From contig JBGTKP010000031.1 of NCBI GenBank assembly GCA_041744575.1, positions 62,001 through 126,000 on the forward strand: a stretch of 64,000 bases of DNA. The letters are read 5' to 3'. Source of the DNA: JTS-RE37 sp041744575 (lineage in GTDB: Bacteria; Bacteroidota; Bacteroidia; Flavobacteriales; Flavobacteriaceae). Below are positions 32,907-42,142 of this stretch, one piece after another. Under the pieces are notes generated by a model, which did not search any database, was not told the DNA's origin, and worked only from the letters and a program-made list of their open reading frames with translations. Within the stretch, counting starts at the first letter, position 1. Each line of letters opens with the position of its first letter. Both the position numbers and the translations under genes were made by a program.

Positions 32907-33890
32907 TTAGTTCTCAAATGGAAAGCTTATCCCACATTGCCTGCGGACTTCATCCATGATCCTGATAAGTTCCAGACTGTGGGTATGCGACCATAGCTCG
33001 CTTTGATATAGCCCCGCCCTGAGACACCGGTGTACTTCTTCGATCTCATGAGAATAACCCTTTCCCGTAGTGGGTAATTTGAATTCTTTGACTGTACCTT
33101 CCTTTTCTAAAGTCAAACCCTGGGTTTCATGCCATCTCGGATGCAGATATATGGCCCCGCCGGTTCCCGAAATCTCTGCTTTCATGGCAGATTTTGAGTT
33201 CAAACCACTGTACAGTATTGCCATGGCTTCCCGATACCTGAAACTCAAAGCTGACTGTATCTCTACGCCTGTCGAATGAAAATTGGAAAAGGCAGCAATT
33301 TCTTCGGGATATCCAAGAAGAAGATAGGCAAGAAAGATGGGATATATTCCGATATCCAATATGGATCCTCCGGCAAGCTCCGGGTTCAGAAGCCGCCCAT
33401 CCTCCTTCCGGTCAAGGGCGTAGAAAGAAAAATCGGCGTGCAGGTAACGGACCGGGCCAATGGCGTTGGAATCTATGAGCCATTTTGCTTTTTGGATACT
33501 CGGATTGAACCGGCTCCATAGTGCTTCCATCAGAAACACTTTATTCTCTACTGATGCTGATACCATTTGTTCCACTTCTGCAGCATTCACACCCATAGGT
33601 TTCTCGCAAAGAACATGCTTGCCTGCATTCATTGCCTGAATGGCCAATTCGGCGTGTGAGGTATGGGGAGTAGCAATATAGACCACATCAATTTCCGAGA
33701 AATCAAATAGCTCCCCATAGCTGCCAAAACTTTTTTGAACTCCATATTCAGCCGCAAACTCATGGGCCTTTTCAGTGTTTCGGGAAGCAACCGCACTAAG
33801 GGTAGCATCCTTGACCAATGCCAGGTCTCTGGCGAAACTGTTTGCTATATTTCCCAGGCCTACAATGCCCCAATTTATTGTGCTTTTCAT
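32907..33890 (-). CDS. Gfo/Idh/MocA family oxidoreductase
   Basis: A 327-residue NAD(P)-dependent enzyme. The Rossmann fold starts WGIVGLGNIANSFARDL, the family motif HVLCEKPMGVNAAEVE is at about 91-106 with the catalytic Lys, and the C-terminal alpha/beta domain follows. Members oxidise sugars, inositols or related polyols, or reduce dihydrodiols; the exact substrate is unclear. No sugar operon surrounds it. Its 3' end approaches the mini membrane protein gene within 77 bases. The start ATG at 33888-33890 faces the carboxylase gene 80 bases away, so a short divergent promoter region serves both. Confidence 0.86.
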   Translation of the reverse strand: MKSTINWGIVGLGNIANSFARDLALVKDATLSAVASRNTEKAHEFAAEYGVQKSFGSYGELFDFSEIDVVYIATPHTSHAELAIQAMNAGKHVLCEKPMGVNAAEVEQMVSASVENKVFLMEALWSRFNPSIQKAKWLIDSNAIGPVRYLHADFSFYALDRKEDGRLLNPELAGGSILDIGIYPIFLAYLLLGYPEEIAAFSNFHSTGVEIQSALSFRYREAMAILYSGLNSKSAMKAEISGTGGAIYLHPRWHETQGLTLEKEGTVKEFKLPTTGKGYSHEIEEVHRCLRAGLYQSELWSHTHSLELIRIMDEVRRQCGISFPFEN

Positions 33891-33970
33891 TCGCGATCGG
33901 TCTATTTAGTCAAAGTTAATCAATTATAACTCCTTATATTTAACAGTGGTAAATAAACCCCATTCTACCC

Positions 33971-35599
33971 ATGGACACAAGCTTCAAAAAAAATAAACAA
34001 TTCAACCTTCAACTCATATCCCGGCTTAACGAAAAGCTTTCAAAAGTCGCTCTTGGAGGTGGCCATGAAAAAATTAAGCAGCATCACGCCTCCGGTAAAA
34101 TGACCGCCAGAGAGCGCATAGACTACTTGCTGGATCCACAGCGGGACAGTATAGAAATCGGCGCGCTCGCCGGAGACGAAATGTACCCTGAAGCCGGAGG
34201 CTGCCCATCAGGAGGCGTAGTTATAAAATTAGGTTATATCAGCGGAAGGCTCAGTGTCGTGGTGGCAAATGACGCCACTGTTAAAGCCGGGGCCTGGTTT
34301 CCCATTACCGGGAAAAAGAACCTGAGGGCACAGGAAATTGCCATGGAGAACAAATTGCCCATTATTTATCTGGTGGATAGTGCCGGAGTATATCTGCCCA
34401 TGCAGGATGAGATCTTTCCCGACAAGGATCATTTTGGCCGTATTTTCAGAAACAATGCCCTGATGAGTAGCATGGGAATCCCCCAAATATCTGCCGTTAT
34501 GGGAAGTTGTGTCGCAGGTGGTGCCTACCTGCCCATTATGAGTGATGAAGCGCTGATCGTAGAAAAGACAGGGAGTATCTTTCTTGCGGGAAGTTACCTT
34601 GTAAAAGCCGCAATTGGTGAGATTGTTGACAATGAAACCCTCGGAGGTGCCACAACACATTGCGAGATCAGCGGTGTAACCGATTACAAATGCAGGGATG
34701 ACAAGGATGCTCTGGATACCATTAAAAAACTGATCGGGAAGTTAGGAGCACCGGCGAATGCCGGATTTAACAGGGGTATACCAGGCCGTCCCGCAGCAGA
34801 TGTCCCGGAAATTCATGGGATCATTCCCGATACCAGAACGGCTCCATATGATATGCTTGAAATAATTAAAAACCTCGTAGATGGTTCTGAATTTGACCAG
34901 TATAAGGAGGGATATGGCAAAACCTTACTTACGGGTTACGCAAGGATAGACGGATGGGCTGTTGGGATTGTAGCCAACCAAAGAAAAGTGGTCAAAACAA
35001 AGAAGGGGGAAATGCGATTTGGAGGGGTGATCTACTCCGAGTCTGCTGATAAGGCCACCCGTTTCATCGCGAATTGCAATCAAAAGCGGATCCCTCTTGT
35101 ATTCCTGCAGGATGTAACGGGATTTATGGTCGGAAGTAAAAGTGAACATGGCGGAATTATTAAGGATGGGGCAAAAATGGTCAATGCGGTCAGTAATTCT
35201 GTGGTTCCAAAATTCACCGTAATTATTGGAAACAGCTATGGTGCAGGTAATTACGCCATGTGTGGTAAAGCATATGACCCAAGGCTTATTGTTGCCTGGC
35301 CCAGTGCGGAAATGGCGGTCATGGGCGGGAATTCGGCAGCCAAAGTTTTACTGCAGATCGAAACGGCATCGCTTAAAAAAAAGGGAGAAACCATCAGCGA
35401 GGCTCAGGAATCAAAGCTGTATGATAAAATAAAGGCCAGATATGACAGTCAGGTATCTCCTTATTATGCCGCAGCCCGACTGTGGACGGATGGGATTATT
35501 GATCCACAAGATACCAGGAAATGGATTTCCATGGGTATCGAGGCCGCCAATCATGCCCCTATCGAAAAAGCATTTAATATGGGAATCCTGCAGGTTTGA
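33971..35599 (+). CDS. Acyl-CoA carboxylase beta (carboxyltransferase) subunit, methylcrotonyl-CoA type
   Basis: A 542-residue carboxyltransferase. Both crotonase-like halves are seen: the N-terminal half with GACAGG-type oxyanion region around GSCVAGGAYLPIMSDE, and the C-terminal half with VTGFMVGSKSEHGGIIKDGAK and GNSYGAGNYAMCGKAYDPR. It moves CO2 from carboxybiotin to an acyl-CoA. The C-terminal motifs resemble MCC beta (leucine degradation) more than propionyl-CoA carboxylase. No biotin carboxylase subunit is adjacent, so the partner must lie elsewhere. It ends 3 bases before the convergent plug-protein gene. Confidence 0.88.
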   Translation: MDTSFKKNKQFNLQLISRLNEKLSKVALGGGHEKIKQHHASGKMTARERIDYLLDPQRDSIEIGALAGDEMYPEAGGCPSGGVVIKLGYISGRLSVVVANDATVKAGAWFPITGKKNLRAQEIAMENKLPIIYLVDSAGVYLPMQDEIFPDKDHFGRIFRNNALMSSMGIPQISAVMGSCVAGGAYLPIMSDEALIVEKTGSIFLAGSYLVKAAIGEIVDNETLGGATTHCEISGVTDYKCRDDKDALDTIKKLIGKLGAPANAGFNRGIPGRPAADVPEIHGIIPDTRTAPYDMLEIIKNLVDGSEFDQYKEGYGKTLLTGYARIDGWAVGIVANQRKVVKTKKGEMRFGGVIYSESADKATRFIANCNQKRIPLVFLQDVTGFMVGSKSEHGGIIKDGAKMVNAVSNSVVPKFTVIIGNSYGAGNYAMCGKAYDPRLIVAWPSAEMAVMGGNSAAKVLLQIETASLKKKGETISEAQESKLYDKIKARYDSQVSPYYAAARLWTDGIIDPQDTRKWISMGIEAANHAPIEKAFNMGILQV

Positions 35600-35602
35600 C
35601 CT

Positions 35603-37351
35603 TCAGTTCAATGACACCTGGCCTGGGGTCGGCAGGGATACAAGGTGCTGATTGACATCTTTCACCATCAGCTTAAATAATCGATATTGTTTGGACTGCG
35701 TGGCCTGCCCGTAGTCGGAATAGATGGTGAGTTTCAGGTAGGTCGGTGTTAGCTGTTTGTTGCCCAGGTAGCGGACATTTACTGGCCAGGTACCCTCTAT
35801 ATAATTATCTATCAGAAACTCTTCGCAGGAATAGCCCTTTACTTTTTCATCTGTGATTCGGTCGGGTACCTGTTTCAGACTGTGTTCCCATACATAAGAT
35901 TGATTTTCCGGATTTACAAACTGAAGATCAAACTCGGCCTCCCCGTCATTCCATTCAAAAACAAGTCGGGTTCCCTTAAAATGGGGATCATACAGTGCCA
36001 TCCTGTCCTTGGCGTTTGTTATCAATCCCCCGCCATGCCGGGCCAGATGATTGTAAAAATCCCTTTGAATTACCCGTTGGAAACCTTTATCTTTTTTGGT
36101 GAAGTATCCATTTTCTGACAGATAGGCAAAACGCGCATAGAGGGAAGTCGCTTTTTTATAAGCGCCAATATCCTCATAACTGTTGGCAAGGTCAAGATAG
36201 GATTGGGCATAATCCGGCCGCAAAATAAACACTTCCCTCAATATTTCGTGGGCCCTAACCAGCTTTCCCCCGGCCTGATAGTGATAGGCCAGTGCCTTCA
36301 TCGCAGGTGGATCGTTTTTAAACAAATGCCAATGGTCCATTACGATTTCCTCCGCCAAAGCTTCATTGCCTCGTTCTCGTGAAAAGAACTGATACATATC
36401 CAGGACAAAATAGGGGGAATTCTTATATCTGCTGTTAAGGTCCTGATAGAGGGTGGTGGCATCTTTGGTGGTGGTCGTTGCACGCAAATGTTTCAGATAA
36501 GAAGGCTCACTACCCGAAAGTTCATTGCCGGCAATCACCGTAGATACAGGAATATCTGTCTGTGTTCCTGACCTTCGGTCAGCCTCCATACGACTCATGT
36601 TTCGGTGAAAATTGGAAGTTTTGGTATTGATTATGACCATCCCGCCACTTCCAAAACTTCCATATCGGGTGAGCGCACTAGCCGAGGAGACAACGGCAAT
36701 CCTTTCTATGTTCTGAACGTCCAGGAACAGTGGATATTCCCTGAAAAACTGTCCATCAATGTCAAATCCGGCCACGCCATTCCTCAGGGTTACAGACTGG
36801 CTAATTCCTCCGTTGATCCGATTATGGACCATCCGGGTCCTAACACCGGCAAATTTGCCCTGCAGGGCAAGTGACAGGTCAGAGGTTCCCGATCTTATCT
36901 CCTTTGCATCGAGGATACGAAGGGAAAAATTAGAAGATTCCTTATCCAGAATTCCGAAAGCCGTGGAGATAAGATTTGGATTTTGCTCGTATTCACGGAA
37001 TAATTCTGTTTGTGACTTTAAGATTTTCCTTGAGACGGTGACATTTTTTAATTTTTCAACCTTTGGAGACATTTTCACATTTAAAGTCTGAGTAACATCC
37101 TCAACAACAATTTGCACAGGTAACATAGTCCCGTGTGAGAACTGAAGCTTGTCCCCTTCCCTTGCCTGTATTTCATATCTTCCGTCCTGTCCTGTGAGGA
37201 TCGTTGCTGAACTGCCCTCAATGGCGACGGTTACTTCAGATAACAGGTTACCATCCTCAGAAACATTTCCTGAAATGGGTTTTGAAACGGACTGGGCCAA
37301 CAAGAAATTGCATGTTGTCAGAACGAGCATTGGTAATAATAACTTTTGCAT
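35603..37351 (-). CDS. Barrel-less TonB-plug protein with carboxypeptidase-like N-terminus, TPR and DUF2135-like C-terminus
   Basis: A 582-residue secreted protein (signal peptide about 1-19, ending FLLAQ). In order: a CarboxypepD_reg-like domain (about 25-95), a TonB-receptor plug-like domain (about 140-250, with LRNGVAGFDIDGQFF and ASALTRYGSFGSGGMVIINT), TPR-like helices (about 300-440), and a C-terminal domain (about 470-580) with FEWNDGEAEFDLQFVNP and TIYSDYGQATQ, which resembles DUF2135/YfaP. No outer-membrane barrel follows the plug, so it is not a receptor. The upstream gene on the same strand has the same second half. Function unknown. Confidence 0.78.
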   Translation of the reverse strand: MQKLLLPMLVLTTCNFLLAQSVSKPISGNVSEDGNLLSEVTVAIEGSSATILTGQDGRYEIQAREGDKLQFSHGTMLPVQIVVEDVTQTLNVKMSPKVEKLKNVTVSRKILKSQTELFREYEQNPNLISTAFGILDKESSNFSLRILDAKEIRSGTSDLSLALQGKFAGVRTRMVHNRINGGISQSVTLRNGVAGFDIDGQFFREYPLFLDVQNIERIAVVSSASALTRYGSFGSGGMVIINTKTSNFHRNMSRMEADRRSGTQTDIPVSTVIAGNELSGSEPSYLKHLRATTTTKDATTLYQDLNSRYKNSPYFVLDMYQFFSRERGNEALAEEIVMDHWHLFKNDPPAMKALAYHYQAGGKLVRAHEILREVFILRPDYAQSYLDLANSYEDIGAYKKATSLYARFAYLSENGYFTKKDKGFQRVIQRDFYNHLARHGGGLITNAKDRMALYDPHFKGTRLVFEWNDGEAEFDLQFVNPENQSYVWEHSLKQVPDRITDEKVKGYSCEEFLIDNYIEGTWPVNVRYLGNKQLTPTYLKLTIYSDYGQATQSKQYRLFKLMVKDVNQHLVSLPTPGQVSLN

Positions 37352-37394
37352 GGCTATGAAATTACCGTTTACCTGATATTAATTATTATTAAAT

Positions 37395-39407
37395 TTATAC
37401 TTTAATTCTGAGAAGTTGAGGCTTTTCCGGGGAATTGTCAATGGCCAAAGTACGGATTTCCATTCGTTGGCCAGGCTTCCCGAAATCGTAATAAATGAGA
37501 CACTTTATATAAACAGGTTCCATAATTTTATGTGTGCCTGTTTGCTCCACGTGAATATACCAATCTCCCTTTTGTGCATCAATCAGTTGAAACTCTTCTG
37601 TATTCGTATCGTTGCGAACGTCCGAGTCAAATCTTTGGCTGTTGCTCTGTGGTGAATGTTCCCATTTAAAAAAACGCCGGTCGGGATTGACAAATTTTAA
37701 GGCAAACTGCGCATTGTTTTTACTCCACATAATTAAAACCCGGGCATCATATTGCACTTTATTCATGTAGATCTTATTGCCTTCTCCCGGCAGAACTCCT
37801 ATCCCCGTCTGAAGCAAATTCCTCATGGCATTTCCTGCAGGTTTTTCGAGTCCGCTGTAATCGACTTCCGGGGAAGAGGAATGGAGCAGACCATTCAGAT
37901 GGTCATATGCCATGGCGTATTTTCCATTCGCTTCCAGAGCCAGGGCCAAATCCAGTTTAGACTGACCACTTTGATCATCAAGGGAATATATTCTCTTGTA
38001 AACCTCCAAGGCGGCTGATGACAGACCCTCTGCGTCATAAGTATAGGCCAGGATCCTAAGACCCGGAATATTTTTAGCATTCAGTTCTGAAAGGTTGGAA
38101 AGGATCCTTTGAGCAATCGCCTTATCAAGGGGTAGAAAATGGTGGAAAAGGTCTATATAGTAAGCCGGGACATCGAGAAATTTCCTGCGTTGGGTCTGAT
38201 ACAGGGAATAAGCGGCATTTATATCCGTAACCGCCTCGTATTCTGACAGGTAGGGGGCATAACTTTTATGGGAGGTTTCGGACAAGGGTCCGGTATATAG
38301 ATTATCCTGACGCAGGGCTGTGTTCGCAGAGGTTTTTGCTGACCCTTTTTCTGAAAGTGAAGATTTGGTGGTGATTAGAACAACACCATTGGCTCCCGCC
38401 GTTCCATATCGCAAGGTGGCGGCCATTCCCTTCAATACGGTGATATCAGAAATCGAATTCGGGTCCAGAAAACCGAAATTGGCCGACGCCGTGGTGCCTG
38501 CTACTGAGGAGGACTGCTGCTGGGGCACGCCATCCACTACCACCAGACCATAGTTATTGAGCACCATTGAATTATTGGTTCTCATGGTTACCTTACTGAG
38601 ATCATCCGACCCACCGAGCTGTACTCCTGAAAATCGATTTTTAACTGACTGGGAAACATTGGTCTGAATCGCTGTGATTTCAGTTTCACCAATGGATTGT
38701 ACAGCCACACCTACCCGGTCCCGATCCACCTTCCCATGGCCGGTATTAATTCGCTCAGAGGCAGAGGTGTTTTTCCTCTCCTGGCGCACCACCACTTCCT
38801 CAAGACGGATTCCCTGTGTTAATGAATCCACCGCTGGAATATCAGAGGACGCTTTAAGGCCGGCTTGTGGTGAGGCTGTTTTAGTACCGCCATTTTGAAA
38901 TATTGGCCGGCCATAGTCGAACAGTCTGGCTTCATTTTTTACAAGCACGGTATTTAGATCCATCTGATCTCTGAAAGGATTGCTGTTGATGATCAAAGTC
39001 TTCACGCCAAATTGGGGAAGTTCCGGGCCATGACAGTGTCCCCCATCTGTAAACAGGAGCAGTTCGGCATAATTCAATGACAATGCTTTTTCTACCGCGT
39101 TGAAGTTGGTGCCACCATCATAAATTGTCTCCTGTAGTTTCTCCTTTAAGTGGGCCCAGTTACCACCGTTTATGGAATATTCCAGGTTTTCAAGCACTTC
39201 GTTACTAAAGACCAGCAAATTGACGGAAGCCTCTGTATTTCTCTGAAAGTAGTTCTCAAGAAATTTAAAATCATTTTCCAGGATCCGGTTCTCCATAGAA
39301 AAAGAGGCATCCCAGCCTATCATCACATGTTTTATCGAAGGAGTTACCTGTGAATAGGCTCCTGAAACCATAGTTAACAAAATCGGCAGCAGGATGCGAA
39401 TTTTCAT
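37395..39407 (-). CDS. vWA + TonB-plug + TPR + DUF2135-like secreted protein
   Basis: A 670-residue protein with a signal peptide to about residue 20. Residues about 25-170 form a von Willebrand A domain with an intact MIDAS: DASFS at 33-37, a Thr in GGTNFNAV, and TDGG. Then come a linker, a plug-like domain (about 235-350, with VVVDGVPQQQ and AATLRYGTAGANGVVLITT), TPR-like helices (about 385-510) and a C-terminal DUF2135-like domain ending in CLIYYDFGKPGQRMEIRTL. There is no barrel. Forty-three bases separate it from the smaller relative downstream, and 15 bases from the M24 peptidase upstream, so the three genes probably form an operon. Predicted to act in the periplasm or on the surface as a metal-dependent adhesive or scaffold. 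Confidence 0.78.
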   Translation of the reverse strand: MKIRILLPILLTMVSGAYSQVTPSIKHVMIGWDASFSMENRILENDFKFLENYFQRNTEASVNLLVFSNEVLENLEYSINGGNWAHLKEKLQETIYDGGTNFNAVEKALSLNYAELLLFTDGGHCHGPELPQFGVKTLIINSNPFRDQMDLNTVLVKNEARLFDYGRPIFQNGGTKTASPQAGLKASSDIPAVDSLTQGIRLEEVVVRQERKNTSASERINTGHGKVDRDRVGVAVQSIGETEITAIQTNVSQSVKNRFSGVQLGGSDDLSKVTMRTNNSMVLNNYGLVVVDGVPQQQSSSVAGTTASANFGFLDPNSISDITVLKGMAATLRYGTAGANGVVLITTKSSLSEKGSAKTSANTALRQDNLYTGPLSETSHKSYAPYLSEYEAVTDINAAYSLYQTQRRKFLDVPAYYIDLFHHFLPLDKAIAQRILSNLSELNAKNIPGLRILAYTYDAEGLSSAALEVYKRIYSLDDQSGQSKLDLALALEANGKYAMAYDHLNGLLHSSSPEVDYSGLEKPAGNAMRNLLQTGIGVLPGEGNKIYMNKVQYDARVLIMWSKNNAQFALKFVNPDRRFFKWEHSPQSNSQRFDSDVRNDTNTEEFQLIDAQKGDWYIHVEQTGTHKIMEPVYIKCLIYYDFGKPGQRMEIRTLAIDNSPEKPQLLRIKV

Positions 39408-39422
39408 AAATTAGGTTAAGAA

Positions 39423-40769
39423 TTAATTTCCCTGATGGTCCATCTTTCGTGGGATTAAAAGCAATTCAGTTTGTCTGCCGTTAACAAATCGGAATCCTTC
39501 CCCGCCAAAATAACCCGCCTCCTCCAGCATGATCCGAATATCCCTTTTCCATTGTGGGATGTTCACCGTGGTATTCAATTCTATTGCATAAACCGTTTCC
39601 GGTTGCAAGGGATAGCGTTCACCATCGTCCTTCATCACCCCGCCCTGAGCGTCCCACATGCCAATAGTCGTTCCTGCGGAGTGTCCGTAAGATCCAAGAG
39701 GATGGGTATAGATGGCCGGGCGAAGACCGGCAGTTGTAGCCTCTTTAAGGGATGCTGCAAGGATTTCGTTACCGGTGCGGCCCGCAATCATATTTTTAGT
39801 TAAAAAATCCTGTACCCTGTTGCCATCTGCCAGTGCATCCGACAAAAATCCGGGCGCCTCCGTTTCACCAGGTTGCAGGACGTAGGCAAGTTCCTGACAA
39901 TCTGTATTTAACCTCAGGTAAGTAATGCCAAAATCGCAATGTAACAAATCGCCGGGTCGAATGATTTCACCCTCTGGCCGGCCTGAAAAAGAATACAAAT
40001 GGCTGACCAATTCCTCCGAAGTTCGCTGGATATCCACGGTCGGGTGAAACCAAGTTTCCAAACCAAGATCGGTTACTTTTTGCCTCATCCACCATTCTAC
40101 CTCGGTGGTGGTGGTTATTCCCGGGGTAATGACCTTTTCTGAAAATGCTTCGGCAATAATATCATGAGTGACGCTGACCAACTGACTGTAAATGGTCATT
40201 TCCCTGTTTGTCCTTGTCTCAATCCACCGAACCGCCAGTTGTTCAGCCGATACTACCTTCCCCTTATGCTTCTTTGGTAAATTCGCCATAAACTCATCGT
40301 AATCCGTTTTATCAAGGCCATCTGCGACATTGTGATCTTTTGAAAAATTCAGTCCGATCTTTGACGGGTTGCGTTCATCTATGAGCTGCATCAGCCTTTT
40401 CCACTGGTCCGGTTCCTGCTCCTTATCCCAGGCTGAGGCGATATTGTCACCTACATTGTACCGCGCTACGGCCAATTTTTCAAAAGTGCCGGCTATTTTG
40501 TTGCGGTAAAAAACCAGGATGGTCCTACGTCGTGCATTGAGCCATGTGGCTGGTAACATCGTTCTGATCACTGGATCTTCATTGTATTCCCTGGATATCA
40601 CTATCCACATATCCAAATCGGTCTTATCCATCAATTCAGGAAGCAAAACATTCAGCCTTTCTTTCAGGATTTCATCAGTCACTCTGGCCCTCTCCACCTC
40701 AGGCAAAATAGGTTGGGCCGATATCGAGAATTGCATTGTGAGAAGTAATAGAAGGATATAATTTTTCAT
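39423..40769 (-). CDS. Secreted M24 (Xaa-Pro aminopeptidase-like) peptidase
   Basis: A 448-residue protein with signal peptide about 1-19 (MKNYILLLLLTMQFSISAQ). The M24 pita-bread fold carries two-metal ligands: Asp in HCDFGITYLRLNTD, His in HPLGSYGHSAGT and Glu in YAIELNT, with a final Glu near the C-terminus. The N-terminal creatinase-like half is present (DKTDLDMWIVISREYNEDP). It would remove N-terminal residues before proline in secreted peptides. The 15-base gap to the vWA-plug gene places it at the head of that operon. Confidence 0.87.
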   Translation of the reverse strand: MKNYILLLLLTMQFSISAQPILPEVERARVTDEILKERLNVLLPELMDKTDLDMWIVISREYNEDPVIRTMLPATWLNARRRTILVFYRNKIAGTFEKLAVARYNVGDNIASAWDKEQEPDQWKRLMQLIDERNPSKIGLNFSKDHNVADGLDKTDYDEFMANLPKKHKGKVVSAEQLAVRWIETRTNREMTIYSQLVSVTHDIIAEAFSEKVITPGITTTTEVEWWMRQKVTDLGLETWFHPTVDIQRTSEELVSHLYSFSGRPEGEIIRPGDLLHCDFGITYLRLNTDCQELAYVLQPGETEAPGFLSDALADGNRVQDFLTKNMIAGRTGNEILAASLKEATTAGLRPAIYTHPLGSYGHSAGTTIGMWDAQGGVMKDDGERYPLQPETVYAIELNTTVNIPQWKRDIRIMLEEAGYFGGEGFRFVNGRQTELLLIPRKMDHQGN

Positions 40770-41050
40770 TGTAATGACATGGTATTAAATCGCATATTCG
40801 TTTGCAAATGCAAAGTTGCACAAAAACAACACAATGAAAAAACCAACTGGCATCTATTTGGGAAATGGAAAAGCAGTAAACTTCCAAAGACTCCGGGATT
40901 GGATGTATGTGCTTGCGTAACCTGAATTCAGGAGAAAATCAATGCTTTAGAAAAGCCGCATGCCCCAGTGTATGATGGTATTGCGACCTAGTAGTCAGTA
41001 TCATCAGGGAAAATAGGAATACAAGAATGCCGGTAGGACGATCTTTGGAT

Positions 41051-42142
41051 TTACGAAGCCGCCTTCTGAAGGCTCTCTTTCCTTCTTATTTTACCATTCT
41101 GAGTCCATTCAAATCGATTCAGCAGATAAATTTCCCTGGGTCTTTCATAGACCGAGAGGTCCGTATGCTGCTTCAGGACTTCCGATAAATGCAGGGTATC
41201 AAGTTGGCCCTCTATCAGCAGGACCAGTTTTTCACCCAGTGTTTCGTCAGGGATCCCAGCAACAAAAAAAGGCAATGATATGAGTTGGGCTAATTTTCGC
41301 TCAACCTGTTCAGGAAATATCTTGATACCCCCGGAGTTAACCACATGATCCACTCTTCCAAGCCATTCGAAACTCTGAGGAGAGATGAGATGCACCACAT
41401 CATTTGTTTGTACAGGGACGGAAGAAATTTCCGGGGCTGTAACCATAAGGCAGTTGCGTTCGTCTACGGATAAGTGCACACCCGGAAGGGCATTAAAGTG
41501 ATCATTCCGCAACTGATCATTAAGGAAGGCCTGCGGATTAAGGGCTTTCACGGCTATATGGCTGATGGTCTCTGTCATTCCAAATGTTTCGTATATCCGG
41601 GCTTTCAGCTTTTGGAGGGCCATCCGCAAAGACAGAGAAACCGGAGCGCCTCCCACTATCAATTGTTTGATCTGTTCCAGCTTTTCCAAAGAATGCAACG
41701 CCTGCATGGGAACCATGGCGGCAAAATCATAGGTCTTGTCGCAACTTTCCAATGGATGGGATGAGGGTCGGATACAATCGAGCTCCAGACCGTGCACCAT
41801 TGCCCGGACCAGCATCATCTTCCCTGCAATAAAATTGGAGGGAAGGCAATGTAAAGCTGCGTTGCCGGGTTCTAACTTAAAAAAGGACGCTGTTGCGAGT
41901 GCGGAATGGACCATTTGCCTTTTTTCAATCCTCAGGACTTTTGGCAATCCCGTAGATCCGGAAGTGCTGACCTCGATATCGGTACTTTCTGAAACCCATT
42001 CCAGCAGGAAATCCCCGATGGCTGTCTCATAATCTTCCCCTTCCTTGACAAAACTGTAAGCCACCTCTTTCAGGTCTTCCCTATTAAAATGCAGTCCGTT
42101 CAACTTAAATCGCGGATGTATGTCAGGTAATTCCGGGATCAT
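41051..42142 (-). CDS. menE: o-Succinylbenzoate-CoA ligase-like (MenE-type) AMP-binding enzyme
   Basis: A 363-residue ANL-family ligase from ATG 42140-42142 (MIPELPDIHPRF); a GTG two codons upstream is less likely. Key motifs are the P-loop STSGSTGLPKVLRI, YETFGMTETISHIA, the hinge WLGRVDHVVNSGGIKI and the C-terminal catalytic Lys region NGKIRRK. MenE activates o-succinylbenzoate with ATP and CoA. It overlaps the CPBP protease gene by 20 bases and follows menC in the same operon, which supports the menaquinone role. It is short for the superfamily but normal for MenE-like forms in Bacteroidota. Confidence 0.85.
   Translation of the reverse strand: MIPELPDIHPRFKLNGLHFNREDLKEVAYSFVKEGEDYETAIGDFLLEWVSESTDIEVSTSGSTGLPKVLRIEKRQMVHSALATASFFKLEPGNAALHCLPSNFIAGKMMLVRAMVHGLELDCIRPSSHPLESCDKTYDFAAMVPMQALHSLEKLEQIKQLIVGGAPVSLSLRMALQKLKARIYETFGMTETISHIAVKALNPQAFLNDQLRNDHFNALPGVHLSVDERNCLMVTAPEISSVPVQTNDVVHLISPQSFEWLGRVDHVVNSGGIKIFPEQVERKLAQLISLPFFVAGIPDETLGEKLVLLIEGQLDTLHLSEVLKQHTDLSVYERPREIYLLNRFEWTQNGKIRRKESLQKAAS

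Noticed and set aside
40930..41055. Leftward frame after menE with a hydrophobic segment (ILVFLFSLMIL)
   Set aside because: No credible start codon other than an internal ATG, and it overlaps the menE end.
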